Positions 1 to 8,019 of a stretch of DNA of 64,000 nucleotides are shown piece by piece. The DNA lies in the NCBI RefSeq assembly GCF_029962605.1, contig NZ_CP124750.1:62001-126000 (forward strand), given 5' to 3'. Under the pieces are notes generated by a model. It was not told the origin of the DNA and did no database searches. It saw only the letters and a list, made by a program, of their open reading frames with translations. Position 1 is the first letter of the stretch. Each line of letters begins with the position of its first letter. This DNA comes from Serratia sarumanii (GTDB lineage Bacteria; Pseudomonadota; Gammaproteobacteria; Enterobacterales; Enterobacteriaceae). Position numbers and translations under genes: made by a program.

Positions 1-736
1 GCCCGCCGACGTACTGCACGCCCATCTGCATCGCTTCGCGCATCAGCGCATCGACTTTGGAGTGCAACAGCCCGTGCTGCGGGAAGGCGACGATTTCACA
101 GCTGAAGTCCGCCTGGTGTTTTTCCAGCGCGCGCTGCAGGTGCTCCAGGCTTTTCAGGCCGCTGACCGGATCGATATTGCAGTGGCTGCGCGCCACGGTG
201 CTGCCCTTGGACTGCAGCAGGGCGATCAGATTTTCCGCCCGCTGCTGCGAGGTGGGCAGCAGTTTCGGGATCAGCGTCTGCTCCAGTGCGATCATGTCCA
301 TGATGGTCTTGCCCTGGCGCGGGCGCGGCGCCTGCCACGGGCCGCTGTAGAAGGTTTTGTCCAGGTGGATGTGCATGTCGCGAAACGCCGGCAGCAGCAG
401 CTGGCCCTGCGCCTTATAGCGGGGCACGCCGGCGGGCAACGCGGCGTTGGCGGCGTGAATGGCGGCGATCTTGCCGTCTTTGATCTCCAGCGTGTACAGC
501 GCGGTGCGGGTGCCGATCACCGTCTCGCCGTCGTATTCAAAGCCGTCTTCCAGCCGCACCTCGCTCAGGCAGTAGTGGCGATCGGTCAGGGTCATCGGTG
601 CCGGTGCGCACTGCCCGTCGCCCGGTGACGCGGCCTGCGCCATGCCGCCGGTCAGGCCGATCACCGCGCAGGCGGTGGTGAGTTTGCCGGTTTGGCTGAG
701 GAAGGCTCTGCGGCCCGGTTGTTGAGGGTTTTCCAC
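1..736 (-). CDS. Tat-exported amidohydrolase, cytosine-deaminase-like (3' part outside window)
   Basis: Partial gene: 245 codons are visible and the frame runs off the left edge. The GTG start at 736 follows an AAGGA-type ribosome binding site. The N-terminus has twin arginines (residues 9-10, RRAFLSQ), a hydrophobic stretch and an AQA-type cleavage site near residue 35, as expected for a Tat signal peptide. A metal-binding HxH motif (DMHIHLDK, about residues 120-127) and a later RSHCNID segment are typical of the cytosine deaminase/amidohydrolase superfamily, which hydrolyses C-N bonds in cyclic substrates. The substrate cannot be told from this fragment. Periplasmic export is inferred from the signal; most cytosine deaminases are cytoplasmic. 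Confidence 0.75.
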   Translation of the reverse strand, partial: MENPQQPGRRAFLSQTGKLTTACAVIGLTGGMAQAASPGDGQCAPAPMTLTDRHYCLSEVRLEDGFEYDGETVIGTRTALYTLEIKDGKIAAIHAANAALPAGVPRYKAQGQLLLPAFRDMHIHLDKTFYSGPWQAPRPRQGKTIMDMIALEQTLIPKLLPTSQQRAENLIALLQSKGSTVARSHCNIDPVSGLKSLEHLQRALEKHQADFSCEIVAFPQHGLLHSKVDALMREAMQMGVQYVGG

Positions 737-892
737 GTTCGGTTCCTTAATCCAGAGGTGAGGGGTGAAAACATCCCCCAATTTAGGAGAGGAACCGGCC
801 GGTTGGCAGCGACATTTGCCACTGGTGACTATTCGATTTGGTAATGATCGGCGTCTGCTGGTGGGTTGGTTCTCCTGGCTTGCTCTTTCGCA

Positions 893-924
893 GCTTTAAT
901 GGCTACATTTGTAGTCATTAAAGC
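893..924. promoter_or_regulatory. 32-bp palindrome upstream of the MNT/HEPN pair (candidate operator)
   Basis: The arms GCTTTAATG (893-901) and CATTAAAGC (916-924) are perfect reverse complements, and inside them CTAC (903-906) pairs with GTAG (911-914). The site ends about 18 bases before the start of a gene with an N-terminal winged-helix domain, so an autoregulatory operator is the simplest reading. No T-run follows, which argues against a terminator. Confidence 0.55.
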
Positions 925-942
925 TACATTGAGGCCAGCGTG

Positions 943-1563
943 ATGCACGATCCGATGCTCGAATTACTGTTCAGCGAATACCGTAGAAAAGTGCTAAGCC
1001 TGCTGTTTATTGAAGTCGGGCAGGCGTTTCATGTGCGAGAAATTGCGCGGCGCACCGCAACTCAGGCCGGGACTTTACATAAAGAGTTGAGCAGGCTGGC
1101 TGAAGGCGGCATCTTGCTCAGGCAGCGGCAGGGCAACCAAATTTGCTATCAGGCTAACGCCGATTGCCTGATTTTTCCCGAGTTGGCGGCGATTTTCCGC
1201 AAGGCTTGCGGGCCGGCTGCGCGCTTACGGCAGGTACTGACTGGATTTGGGGAAGACATCGAACGGGCTTTCATCTTTGGTTCCGTCGCCAGTGGCAAAG
1301 CGACGGCGGCCAGTGATATTGATGTTCTGATCGTCGGTAAACTGTCTTTTGCGGAGGTGATTCAGGCGGTTTATCCGCTGCAGGAGACGCTGGGTCGGGA
1401 AATTAACCCCAAACTTTACTCGCCGGAAGAGTGGCGAGCGGCTTTGGCCGAGAACTCCGCGTTTATTCAGGACATTATGGATAAACCCCAACTTTGGATT
1501 GTGGGAGACAAGGATGACGCTGGACAATCTGGTCGGGCTGGGACTGGAGGTGATAACGCCTGA
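943..1563 (+). CDS. Winged-helix/minimal nucleotidyltransferase (MNT) protein
   Basis: A protein of about 206 residues. The first 65 or so residues look like a MarR/ArsR-type winged helix (HVREIARRTATQAGTLHKELSRL). The rest holds a pol-beta-like nucleotidyltransferase domain with the signature GSVASGK...SDIDVLIVG, including the DxD metal-binding pair. GTG at 940 is also possible, but GAGG at 931-934 is better spaced for ATG 943. It overlaps the following HEPN gene by 50 bases, so the two are almost certainly co-translated. MNT/HEPN pairs are known as toxin-antitoxin modules in which the MNT enzyme modifies the HEPN protein; this role is inferred here. The fused DNA-binding domain suggests self-regulation through the upstream palindrome. 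Confidence 0.75.
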   Translation: MHDPMLELLFSEYRRKVLSLLFIEVGQAFHVREIARRTATQAGTLHKELSRLAEGGILLRQRQGNQICYQANADCLIFPELAAIFRKACGPAARLRQVLTGFGEDIERAFIFGSVASGKATAASDIDVLIVGKLSFAEVIQAVYPLQETLGREINPKLYSPEEWRAALAENSAFIQDIMDKPQLWIVGDKDDAGQSGRAGTGGDNA

Positions 1564-1954
1564 CGCGGGGGCGATCAAAAAATTGCTGGCCGCCGCCGCG
1601 CGCAACCGACGCGATGCGGGTATCACTCAGCTCAGCAATGAGAGCCGTTTCGACACGGCATATAAGGCGGTCATGCAAATGGCTAATGCCGCTTTACAAG
1701 CCAAAGGATACCGCACGCTGACCAGCAAGCCCGGCCATCACCAGATCATGATCCAATCGTTGCCGCTCACCGTAGGGCTGCCGCGCGAGGCAATGATCTG
1801 CCTGGACGCATTGCGAAAGCAGCGCAACGTGGCGGATTACTCCGGCGACTTGGTGACGGACGCGGCGGTACAGGCTTGCCTTGAGCAGACAGAGGCGCTG
1901 TGGGGGCGGCTTATCGACTGGCTGCAACGTGAATATCCGCAGATAGTGGCGTAA
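1514..1954 (+). CDS. HEPN-domain protein, partner of the MNT protein
   Basis: A 146-residue, mostly helical protein. ATG 1514 is chosen because GGGAG lies six bases upstream; an in-frame ATG at 1499 lacks a comparable site. Gene position and the C-terminal helix (LDALRKQRNVADYSGD) fit the HEPN family found beside MNT enzymes. The usual RxxxxH RNase motif is not seen: the equivalent stretch reads RKQRNVADY without the histidine. It may therefore be a catalytically altered HEPN, or a non-toxic substrate or scaffold for the MNT partner. The family call rests on context plus weak sequence pattern, so it is less certain than that of its neighbour. Confidence 0.6.
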   Translation: MTLDNLVGLGLEVITPDAGAIKKLLAAAARNRRDAGITQLSNESRFDTAYKAVMQMANAALQAKGYRTLTSKPGHHQIMIQSLPLTVGLPREAMICLDALRKQRNVADYSGDLVTDAAVQACLEQTEALWGRLIDWLQREYPQIVA

Positions 1955-1960
1955 GCGGCC

Positions 1961-2815
1961 TCACTTCAACCCGCAAAACACCGCCAGCCGCTGGGCCAGC
2001 GACAGCGTGGCGGCGGGGGCGCCGTCGCGGTAGTAGAGCGCCAGTTCGAAGTTGTCTATCGGCGGCAATCCTTCGGCTTCGCCCAGCACCCGATGCGTCG
2101 GCAGACGGCAGCCGGCCGGCAACAGGGTGACGCCCAGCCCGGCGGCGGAAGCGGCGGTCAGCGCCGCCAGGCTGGCGCTGCTGTAGCCGATGCGCCAGCG
2201 TTTGCCGAGGTTGTCCAGCGCCTGGCACAGCTCGTCGCGGTACAGGCCGCTGAGCGGAAATACCGCCAGCGGCACCGGCGATTGCTCTATGGCCGGGAAG
2301 GCCAGGCTGTCCAACCACAGCAGCGGTTCCGGCCGCGCGGCGCGCGGCGGTTGCCGGCGGCGCTGCTTCACCAGGATCAGATCCAGCTCTTCACGCGCGT
2401 AGGCGCTGTGCAGATCGGCGCTCAGGCCGCTGGCGACGTCCAGCCGCAGGTGCGGGTGCTCGCGGCTGAAGTCGGCCAGCAGCTCGGTGGTGGGCACGGC
2501 GAAATCCTCCGGCATGCCGATCCGCAGCACGCCGTCGCGCCAGATGCCGGTCAGCGCGTCGTGGGCCTCTTCATTCAGCGCGATGATGCGGCGCGCGTAG
2601 CTCAACAGCTTGACGCCTTCTTCGGTCAGCAGCACCTGATGCGAGGAGCGCTCAAACAGCGGCTTGCCCAGCATCTCTTCCAGCCGGCGCACCTGCTGGC
2701 TAACGGTGGACTGCGATAAAAACACCCGCTCTGCGGCGCGGGTGAAGCTGTTGCTGTCGCATACGGCGACGAAGCTGAGCAGCAGCTGCGGATTGAACAT
2801 CGGGTAGCGATTCAT
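1961..2815 (-). CDS. LysR-family transcriptional regulator
   Basis: A 284-residue protein with the classic N-terminal LysR helix-turn-helix (SFTRAAERVFLSQSTVSQQVRRLEEMLGKPLFER) and a C-terminal effector-binding domain. The open frame extends upstream to 2926, but the LysR domain begins just after ATG 2815, which has GTGGGA nearby, so I use that start. It is divergent from the MFS gene starting at 2942, the usual arrangement for a LysR protein that controls its neighbour. The 126-base gap would hold both promoters. The effector is unknown. Confidence 0.85.
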   Translation of the reverse strand: MNRYPMFNPQLLLSFVAVCDSNSFTRAAERVFLSQSTVSQQVRRLEEMLGKPLFERSSHQVLLTEEGVKLLSYARRIIALNEEAHDALTGIWRDGVLRIGMPEDFAVPTTELLADFSREHPHLRLDVASGLSADLHSAYAREELDLILVKQRRRQPPRAARPEPLLWLDSLAFPAIEQSPVPLAVFPLSGLYRDELCQALDNLGKRWRIGYSSASLAALTAASAAGLGVTLLPAGCRLPTHRVLGEAEGLPPIDNFELALYYRDGAPAATLSLAQRLAVFCGLK

Positions 2816-2941
2816 TTTCCCACTGTTGGCTATTTTATTATTTAATTTCCCAATACTAGCGGCGTTGCCTACAGTAACGCAACGCTGCGGCGATCGCGCT
2901 GTGACGCCGCACTCTTCATTTTGCAATACCAGGAATATACC

Positions 2942-4144
2942 GTGTTAAATCATTCTGTTAATTCACCTTCTTCGCGCCGCTGGTTCAATCCCCTGTTGCT
3001 GGCGCTGGTGTTGATCGGCTTGAACATGCGGCCGCTGTTGACCTCGATTGGCCCGTTGCTGCCGACGCTGCGCCAGGCTACCGGGCTGAGCTTTGGCGGC
3101 GCGGCGCTGCTGACCACGCTGCCGGTGCTGATGATGGGCCTGATGGCGTTGGCGGGTGGCGCCATCAACCGGCTGTTCAGCGAACGTAGCGCCGTGGCGT
3201 TGAGCCTGTTGGCGATTGGGTCGGGCGCACTTTGGCGCGAGCTGGCCCCCGGCAGCGTGCAGCTGCTGATGAGCGCGGTGCTGGGCGGGCTCGGCATCGG
3301 GGTAATCCAGGCGGTGATGCCCGGTATCATCAAGCATCATTTCCTCAACAGCATGGCGCTGGTGGCCGGGCTGTGGTCGGCGGCGCTGATGGGCGGCGGC
3401 GGGCTGGGCGCGGCGATCACTCCGTGGCTGATGAGTGCGGGGCACGACTGGCACAGCGCGCTGGCCTGGTGGGCGTTACCGGCGCTGGTGGCGCTGCTGG
3501 CCTGGTGGCCGGTCAGTCGCGGGCTGTCGCGCCTGGGCGCGGCGGGAGAAAACCGTGGGCCAAGCCTGCTGCGCAACCGGCGCGCCTGGCTGCTCGGCGC
3601 CTATTTCGGCCTGATCAACGGCGGCTATACCAGCCTGATCGCCTGGCTGCCACCGTATTACATGCAGCTCGGTTGGCAGCCGCAGGCCAGCGGTTCGCTG
3701 CTGGCGCTGATGACCTTCGGCCAGGTGGTGGGCGCGCTGCTGTTGCCGGCGCTGGCGCGCAATCATGACCGGAGGCCGCTGCTGCTGCTGGCGCTGATGA
3801 TGCAACTGATCGGCTTTATCGGCCTGATTTACCTGCCGCAGACGCTGCCGTGGCTGTGGGTGTTGGTTTCTGGGCTGGGGCTGGGCGGCGCGTTCCCGCT
3901 GTGCCTGGTGCTGGCGCTCGATCACCTGCACCAGCCGGCGGCGGCGGCCGGGCGGCTGGTGGCCTTTATGCAGGGCGTCGGCTTCCTGCTGGCGGGCGTG
4001 ACACCCTACCTCTCCGGCCTGCTGCGCGACTACAGCGGTGGCTTCGTGCTGGACTGGCAGATCCACGCGCTGCTGGTGGTGGTGCTGATCGCCATCACCT
4101 GGCGCTTCCACCCGCACAGCTACCGGCGGGCGTTCGCCGAATAA
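2942..4144 (+). CDS. MFS transporter, CynX/NimT family
   Basis: A 400-residue hydrophobic protein with about 12 membrane segments. LNMRPLLTSIGPLLPTLR near the N-terminus and GLINGGYTSLIAWLPPYYMQLGW in the middle resemble the CynX/NimT (YeaN) branch of the major facilitator superfamily, whose members move cyanate, 2-nitroimidazole and similar small compounds. GTG 2942 is preferred over TTG 2921 because AGGA (2931-2934) sits at a good distance. The divergent LysR gene probably regulates it. The substrate here is not known. Confidence 0.8.
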   Translation: MLNHSVNSPSSRRWFNPLLLALVLIGLNMRPLLTSIGPLLPTLRQATGLSFGGAALLTTLPVLMMGLMALAGGAINRLFSERSAVALSLLAIGSGALWRELAPGSVQLLMSAVLGGLGIGVIQAVMPGIIKHHFLNSMALVAGLWSAALMGGGGLGAAITPWLMSAGHDWHSALAWWALPALVALLAWWPVSRGLSRLGAAGENRGPSLLRNRRAWLLGAYFGLINGGYTSLIAWLPPYYMQLGWQPQASGSLLALMTFGQVVGALLLPALARNHDRRPLLLLALMMQLIGFIGLIYLPQTLPWLWVLVSGLGLGGAFPLCLVLALDHLHQPAAAAGRLVAFMQGVGFLLAGVTPYLSGLLRDYSGGFVLDWQIHALLVVVLIAITWRFHPHSYRRAFAE

Positions 4145-4219
4145 TATTTCTGTCATTGCCGCTCCCTATAGTGACGTTGCTTTTACTTCTGGGCGATAAC
4201 AACGAAAAGGGACAATGAC

Positions 4220-5563
4220 ATGCACAACACCAAAACCCGGCTGGCGCTGCTGGTCGGCTGCATGGCGCTGAGCGCCAACCTGTGGGCCGAGGCGCAGCCG
4301 GTACCGGCGACGCTGGCGGGGCATGCGCTGCTGCCGGTGAAATCCACCGTTTCCACGCCGAAGGACGCGCCGAGCGATCTGCAGCTGAGCGGTAAGTACA
4401 CCAGTGGCAAACGCGTCACCGAGCTGGGCAGCGTGGCGGGCAAATCCGCCGATCGCCTGACCGGCCTCGGCCTGCCGATCGAAGGCCAGCCGCTGCAGGG
4501 CCACTCAGGCATCAAACACATGCCCGACGGCACCTACTGGGTGCTGACCGACAACGGCTTCGGCAGCAAGGCCAACTCGCCGGACGCCATGCTGTATCTC
4601 AACCACTACAAGATCGATTTCAAAGACGGCACGGTCGCGCCGCTGAAGACGGTTTTCCTGCACGATCCGGATAAAAAGGTGCCGTTCCACATCATCAACG
4701 AGAGCACCGAGCAGCGTTATCTGACCGGCAGCGATTTCGATCCGGAAAGCTTCCAGTTTGCCGACGATGCCTTGTGGATCGGTGAAGAATTCGGGCCTTA
4801 CCTGATCAAGGCCGACCTGAACGGCAAAGTGCTGGCGGTGTTCGACACCCAGGTGGACGGCAAGGTGGTGAAATCGCCGGACAACCCGACGCTAACCCTG
4901 CCGGGCGCGCCGGACGGCAAGCAGAACTTCCAGGTGGCGCGCTCCAAAGGCTTTGAAGGCATGGCCGCCTCGCCGGACGGCAGCAAGCTGTACCCGCTGC
5001 TGGAAGGGGCGCTGTGGGACGGCGAGCAGTTCGAGAACGTCGGCGGCAAACGCTATCTGCGGGTGCTGGAGTTCGACGTGAAACAGCAGGCCTGGACCGG
5101 CCGCAGCTGGCAGTACGTGCTGGAAGACAACCAGAATGCCATCGGCGACTTCAATATGATCGACGCCACCCACGGGCTGGTGATCGAGCGCGACAACGGC
5201 GAAGGCACGCCGGATAAAGCCTGCGCCGCAGGCGCGCCGACCGACAACTGCTTCAGCCAGGTGGCCAAGTTCAAGCGGGTGTATAAAATCGCCTTCTCGG
5301 ACGCCAACGTCGGCAAACCGGTCGACAAACTGGCCTATATCGACCTGATGAACATCCAGGATCCGAACAAGCTGGCGCGCAAGCCGCTGAACGACGGCGT
5401 GCTGACCTTCCCGTTCTTCACCATTGAGAACGTGGACGTGGTGGACGCCAACCACATCATCGTCGGTAACGACAACAACTTCCCGTTCTCCTCCAGCCGC
5501 CAACCCAATATGGCGGATGACAACGAGTTCATCCTGCTGGACGTGAAGGATTTCCTGAAGTAG
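4220..5563 (+). CDS. Secreted esterase-like (phytase-like domain) protein
   Basis: A 447-residue protein beginning with a clear Sec signal peptide (MHNTKTRLALLVGCMALSANLWAEA, cleavage near residue 23). The mature part has the repeated acidic and glycine-rich segments (HSGIKHMPDGTYWVLTDNGFG, SDFDPESFQF, GFEGMAASPDG) typical of the esterase-like activity of phytase family, likely a beta-propeller fold. Bacterial members are periplasmic or secreted and their substrates are mostly undefined. AAGGGA precedes the ATG. It is followed by selC and seems to be a single-gene unit. Confidence 0.75.
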   Translation: MHNTKTRLALLVGCMALSANLWAEAQPVPATLAGHALLPVKSTVSTPKDAPSDLQLSGKYTSGKRVTELGSVAGKSADRLTGLGLPIEGQPLQGHSGIKHMPDGTYWVLTDNGFGSKANSPDAMLYLNHYKIDFKDGTVAPLKTVFLHDPDKKVPFHIINESTEQRYLTGSDFDPESFQFADDALWIGEEFGPYLIKADLNGKVLAVFDTQVDGKVVKSPDNPTLTLPGAPDGKQNFQVARSKGFEGMAASPDGSKLYPLLEGALWDGEQFENVGGKRYLRVLEFDVKQQAWTGRSWQYVLEDNQNAIGDFNMIDATHGLVIERDNGEGTPDKACAAGAPTDNCFSQVAKFKRVYKIAFSDANVGKPVDKLAYIDLMNIQDPNKLARKPLNDGVLTFPFFTIENVDVVDANHIIVGNDNNFPFSSSRQPNMADDNEFILLDVKDFLK

Positions 5564-5607
5564 TTCTCCTTGGCCGCCGAATCGCCGGCGGCCGCACGAT
5601 TTCCCGC

Positions 5608-5636
5608 TTAGCGCAGCGAACAAACTGCGCTATAAT
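5608..5636 (+). promoter_or_regulatory. Putative sigma-70 promoter of selC
   Basis: A perfect TATAAT -10 box (5631-5636) lies 17 bases after a weak TTAGCG -35 box (5608-5613), about 28 bases before the tRNA start. Confidence 0.55.
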
Positions 5637-5663
5637 CAGCGCCTTGCTTCCTCTCTTCTCCAA

Positions 5664-5758
5664 GGAAGATCCTCGTCCCCGGTGGGGCGGCCGGACTTCA
5701 AATCCGGTTGGGGCCGCCAGCGGTCCTGGGCAGGTTCGACTCCTGTGATCTTCCGCCA
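5664..5758 (+). tRNA. selC: tRNA-Sec (anticodon TCA)
   Basis: A 95-base tRNA that matches the remembered E. coli selC closely. It begins GGAAGAT and ends ATCTTCCGCCA, forming the long acceptor stem. The anticodon loop reads GGACTTCAAATCC with anticodon TCA, and there is an extended variable arm. It delivers selenocysteine at UGA codons. Its 3' end is a common integration site and serves as the left attachment site of the satellite that follows. Confidence 0.97.
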
Positions 5759-5759
5759 A
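5740..5759 (+). repeat. attL: 20-bp direct repeat at the selC 3' end
   Basis: The 20 bases beginning CTCCTGTGATC and ending CGCCAA are repeated exactly at 16650-16669. The copy covers the T-arm and acceptor end of selC, so integration leaves the tRNA intact. The adjacent integrase makes this the left boundary of the element. Confidence 0.93.
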
Positions 5760-5841
5760 AGCTTGTCCGGGTAGTTCCTGAAAAGTCCATTAAAATGCAT
5801 AAAATCAATTGATTATATGTTTTTCTTGTCCGCTGGAGTCC

Positions 5842-5920
5842 GTGTATAACCGCCTGAATCCGAGATAAATGTGTATAATGGTGCGTATAACATTTTTATA
5901 CACAGAATCCACTTATACAC
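5842..5920. repeat. Cluster of GTGTATAA repeats upstream of int
   Basis: GTGTATAA occurs at 5842-5849 and 5871-5878, and its reverse complement TTATACAC at 5896-5903 and 5913-5920, the last directly abutting the int start codon. They could be integrase arm-binding sites and also an autoregulatory operator. GTGTATA/TATACAC also recurs near the right end (16426, 16470, 16583). Confidence 0.5.
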
Positions 5921-7090
5921 ATGCTCCTAACTGACATACAAATTCGACGTTCCAAACCGCAGGAAAAACCCTACACCCTCAACGACGGCCAAGGCCTGTC
6001 CCTTCTTATCAATACTGATGGGAGTAAAGGTTGGCGTTTTCGCTATCGCTATGCCGGAAAAGCCAAGCTGATGTCCTTTGGCACCTATCCCTTGGTAACG
6101 CTGGCAGACGCGCGAGAAAAGCGTGGGGAGGCCCGTAAGCAGGTTGCGAATGGCATTGATCCAGTAGCCGAGAAAAAGGCGCAAAAGCTCGCTCAGAAGC
6201 TTTCTGTCGAGAACTCCTTCGAAGCGATTAGTCGTGAATGGCACACGAACAAGGCTGACCGGTGGACTCTGGCGTACAGAGAAGAAATCATGCGCACCTT
6301 TGAGCAGGATGTGTTTCCGTATATTGGTCAACGCCCCATTGCCGAAATTAAGCCGTTAGAGCTGCTGGAAGTGCTGCGGCGCATTGAGAAGCGTGGGGCA
6401 TTGGAGAAAACCCGTAAGGTACGCCAGCGCTGCGGAGAGGTCTTCCGCTACGCAATTATTACCGGCAGAGCGGAGTACAACCCAGCACCAGATCTCGCCA
6501 GCGCGTTAGCCGTGCCCAAGCAAAAGCACCACCCATACCTTTCGGCTGAAGAGCTGCCTTACTTTGTTAAGGACTTGGAAGGATATACCGGCAGTATTAT
6601 CACTAAGAATGCAGCTAAGATCGTTATGTTGACTGGAGTCCGCACGCAAGAAATGCGTTTTGCAACGTGGGAAGAGATCGATCTTGAGCGTGCCATCTGG
6701 GAGATCCCCGCTGAACGCATGAAAATGCGCCGCCCGCACATTGTACCGCTCTCTACGCAGGTGGTTGAACTGTTTAAACAGCTGCAACCGATCACTGGTC
6801 ACTATCCTTACATTTTCATTGGACGAAACAACCGCAGAAAGCCTATAAGTAAGGAAAGTGTGAATCAGGTTATAGAGTTGCTGGGATATAAGGGGCGTGC
6901 CACCGGTCACGGTTTCAGGCATACAATGTCTACTATCCTGCATGAACATGGGTTTGATTCTGCATGGATTGAGATGCAACTTGCTCATGTGGATAAAAAT
7001 GGTATTCGAGGAACATATAACCATGCCCTATATTTTGAAAAAAGAAAAATAATGATGCAATGGTTTAGCGATTATATATATGGAACATAA
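5921..7090 (+). CDS. int: P4-type tyrosine integrase
   Basis: A 389-residue site-specific recombinase. The N-terminus (LTDIQIRRSKPQEKPYTLNDGQGLSLLI) is the DUF4102 arm-binding domain of P4-like integrases. The catalytic domain shows the first arginine in TGVRTQEMRF (R241), an HGFRH box (H330, R333) and the nucleophilic tyrosine in GTYNHA (about Y366). It sits directly downstream of selC and reads inward, as expected for an enzyme that inserts the element at the tRNA 3' end. GTGTATAA-type repeats abut its start and may let it control its own expression. The length is normal for the family and no disruption is seen, so it is probably active. Confidence 0.95.
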   Translation: MLLTDIQIRRSKPQEKPYTLNDGQGLSLLINTDGSKGWRFRYRYAGKAKLMSFGTYPLVTLADAREKRGEARKQVANGIDPVAEKKAQKLAQKLSVENSFEAISREWHTNKADRWTLAYREEIMRTFEQDVFPYIGQRPIAEIKPLELLEVLRRIEKRGALEKTRKVRQRCGEVFRYAIITGRAEYNPAPDLASALAVPKQKHHPYLSAEELPYFVKDLEGYTGSIITKNAAKIVMLTGVRTQEMRFATWEEIDLERAIWEIPAERMKMRRPHIVPLSTQVVELFKQLQPITGHYPYIFIGRNNRRKPISKESVNQVIELLGYKGRATGHGFRHTMSTILHEHGFDSAWIEMQLAHVDKNGIRGTYNHALYFEKRKIMMQWFSDYIYGT

Positions 7091-7152
7091 ATATAGAATG
7101 TCATAATAAAATGCTATATACTGTATTTAACTCCATGCTATATGAGGTTGAA

Positions 7153-8016
7153 ATGAAAAAGACAGTACTTATAACAGATTTGGATAATACACTATTCGAT
7201 TGGTTTAGTGTTTGGTACCATAGTTTCAACGCGATGTTAAATAAAGTCGTCGAGATTTCTGGATTCCCTAAAGAGGATTTGATTTCTCAGATAAGACCTA
7301 TCCATCAAAAATATGGCACCGCTGAATATTCTTTCATATTAGAAAGCATCCCTTTGTTAAAAGAAAAATATGGTCATCGAGATTCTATCAATTCAGCGAT
7401 GGATGATGCTATTCATTCTTTTAGAAGTGAGCGGAAAAAATATCTCAAACTCTATCCAACTGTTTTAGAAACTCTAAAAACTCTTAAGGATAAGGGGTGT
7501 TACATTGTGGCTTACACTGAATCAAAAGCATATTATTCTAATTTTCGACTAACTCGATTAGGCTTGGATGGATTAATTGATGTTCTTTTTTCGCCTGAGG
7601 ATCACGAAATTCCTGATGGAGAGACAAAACAAGGAAAGTATGATCTAATTCATACAAAGCAAAAATTTACACCTATTGATGAAATTAAGCCTAACCCTCA
7701 GCTTCTTCTAGATATTATCGACTCAATAGGAGCGAAGCCTGAGGAGTGTGTTTACATTGGTGATAGTGAAATGAAAGATATTGAAATGGCCCAGAAAGCA
7801 AATGTATCTGATGTTTTTGCAAGTTATGGAGTTGGTCATTTTGAAGATAATAAAGAAGGGTATGAATTACTCCGCGCAGTGACCCATTGGACCGATGCTG
7901 ATGTAGAGCGAGAGAGAAAAATAAAAGAAAATGCGCTTGGTGCAAAGCCAACCTATGTCGCAAAACAATTTTCAGATATTTTATGTTTTTTTGATTTTAC
8001 TAAATTTAAAGGTTAA
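7153..8016 (+). CDS. HAD-superfamily hydrolase, first gene of satellite cargo pair
   Basis: A 287-residue protein with all four HAD motifs: DLDNT (nucleophile D9, acid D11), YTES (T122), a lysine in IKPNP (K179) and GDSEMKD (D204, D209). A helical cap insert lies between motifs I and II (about residues 17-100). ATG 7153 is chosen because GAGG lies five bases upstream; the frame is open from ATG 7111. It is much more AT-rich than the satellite core or host genes, which suggests separate acquisition. Three bases separate it from the three-TM gene, so they form one unit. Position between int and cos is where P4 relatives carry anti-phage genes. Phosphatase chemistry is likely; the defence role is inferred. 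Confidence 0.8.
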   Translation: MKKTVLITDLDNTLFDWFSVWYHSFNAMLNKVVEISGFPKEDLISQIRPIHQKYGTAEYSFILESIPLLKEKYGHRDSINSAMDDAIHSFRSERKKYLKLYPTVLETLKTLKDKGCYIVAYTESKAYYSNFRLTRLGLDGLIDVLFSPEDHEIPDGETKQGKYDLIHTKQKFTPIDEIKPNPQLLLDIIDSIGAKPEECVYIGDSEMKDIEMAQKANVSDVFASYGVGHFEDNKEGYELLRAVTHWTDADVERERKIKENALGAKPTYVAKQFSDILCFFDFTKFKG

Positions 8017-8019
8017 TAA

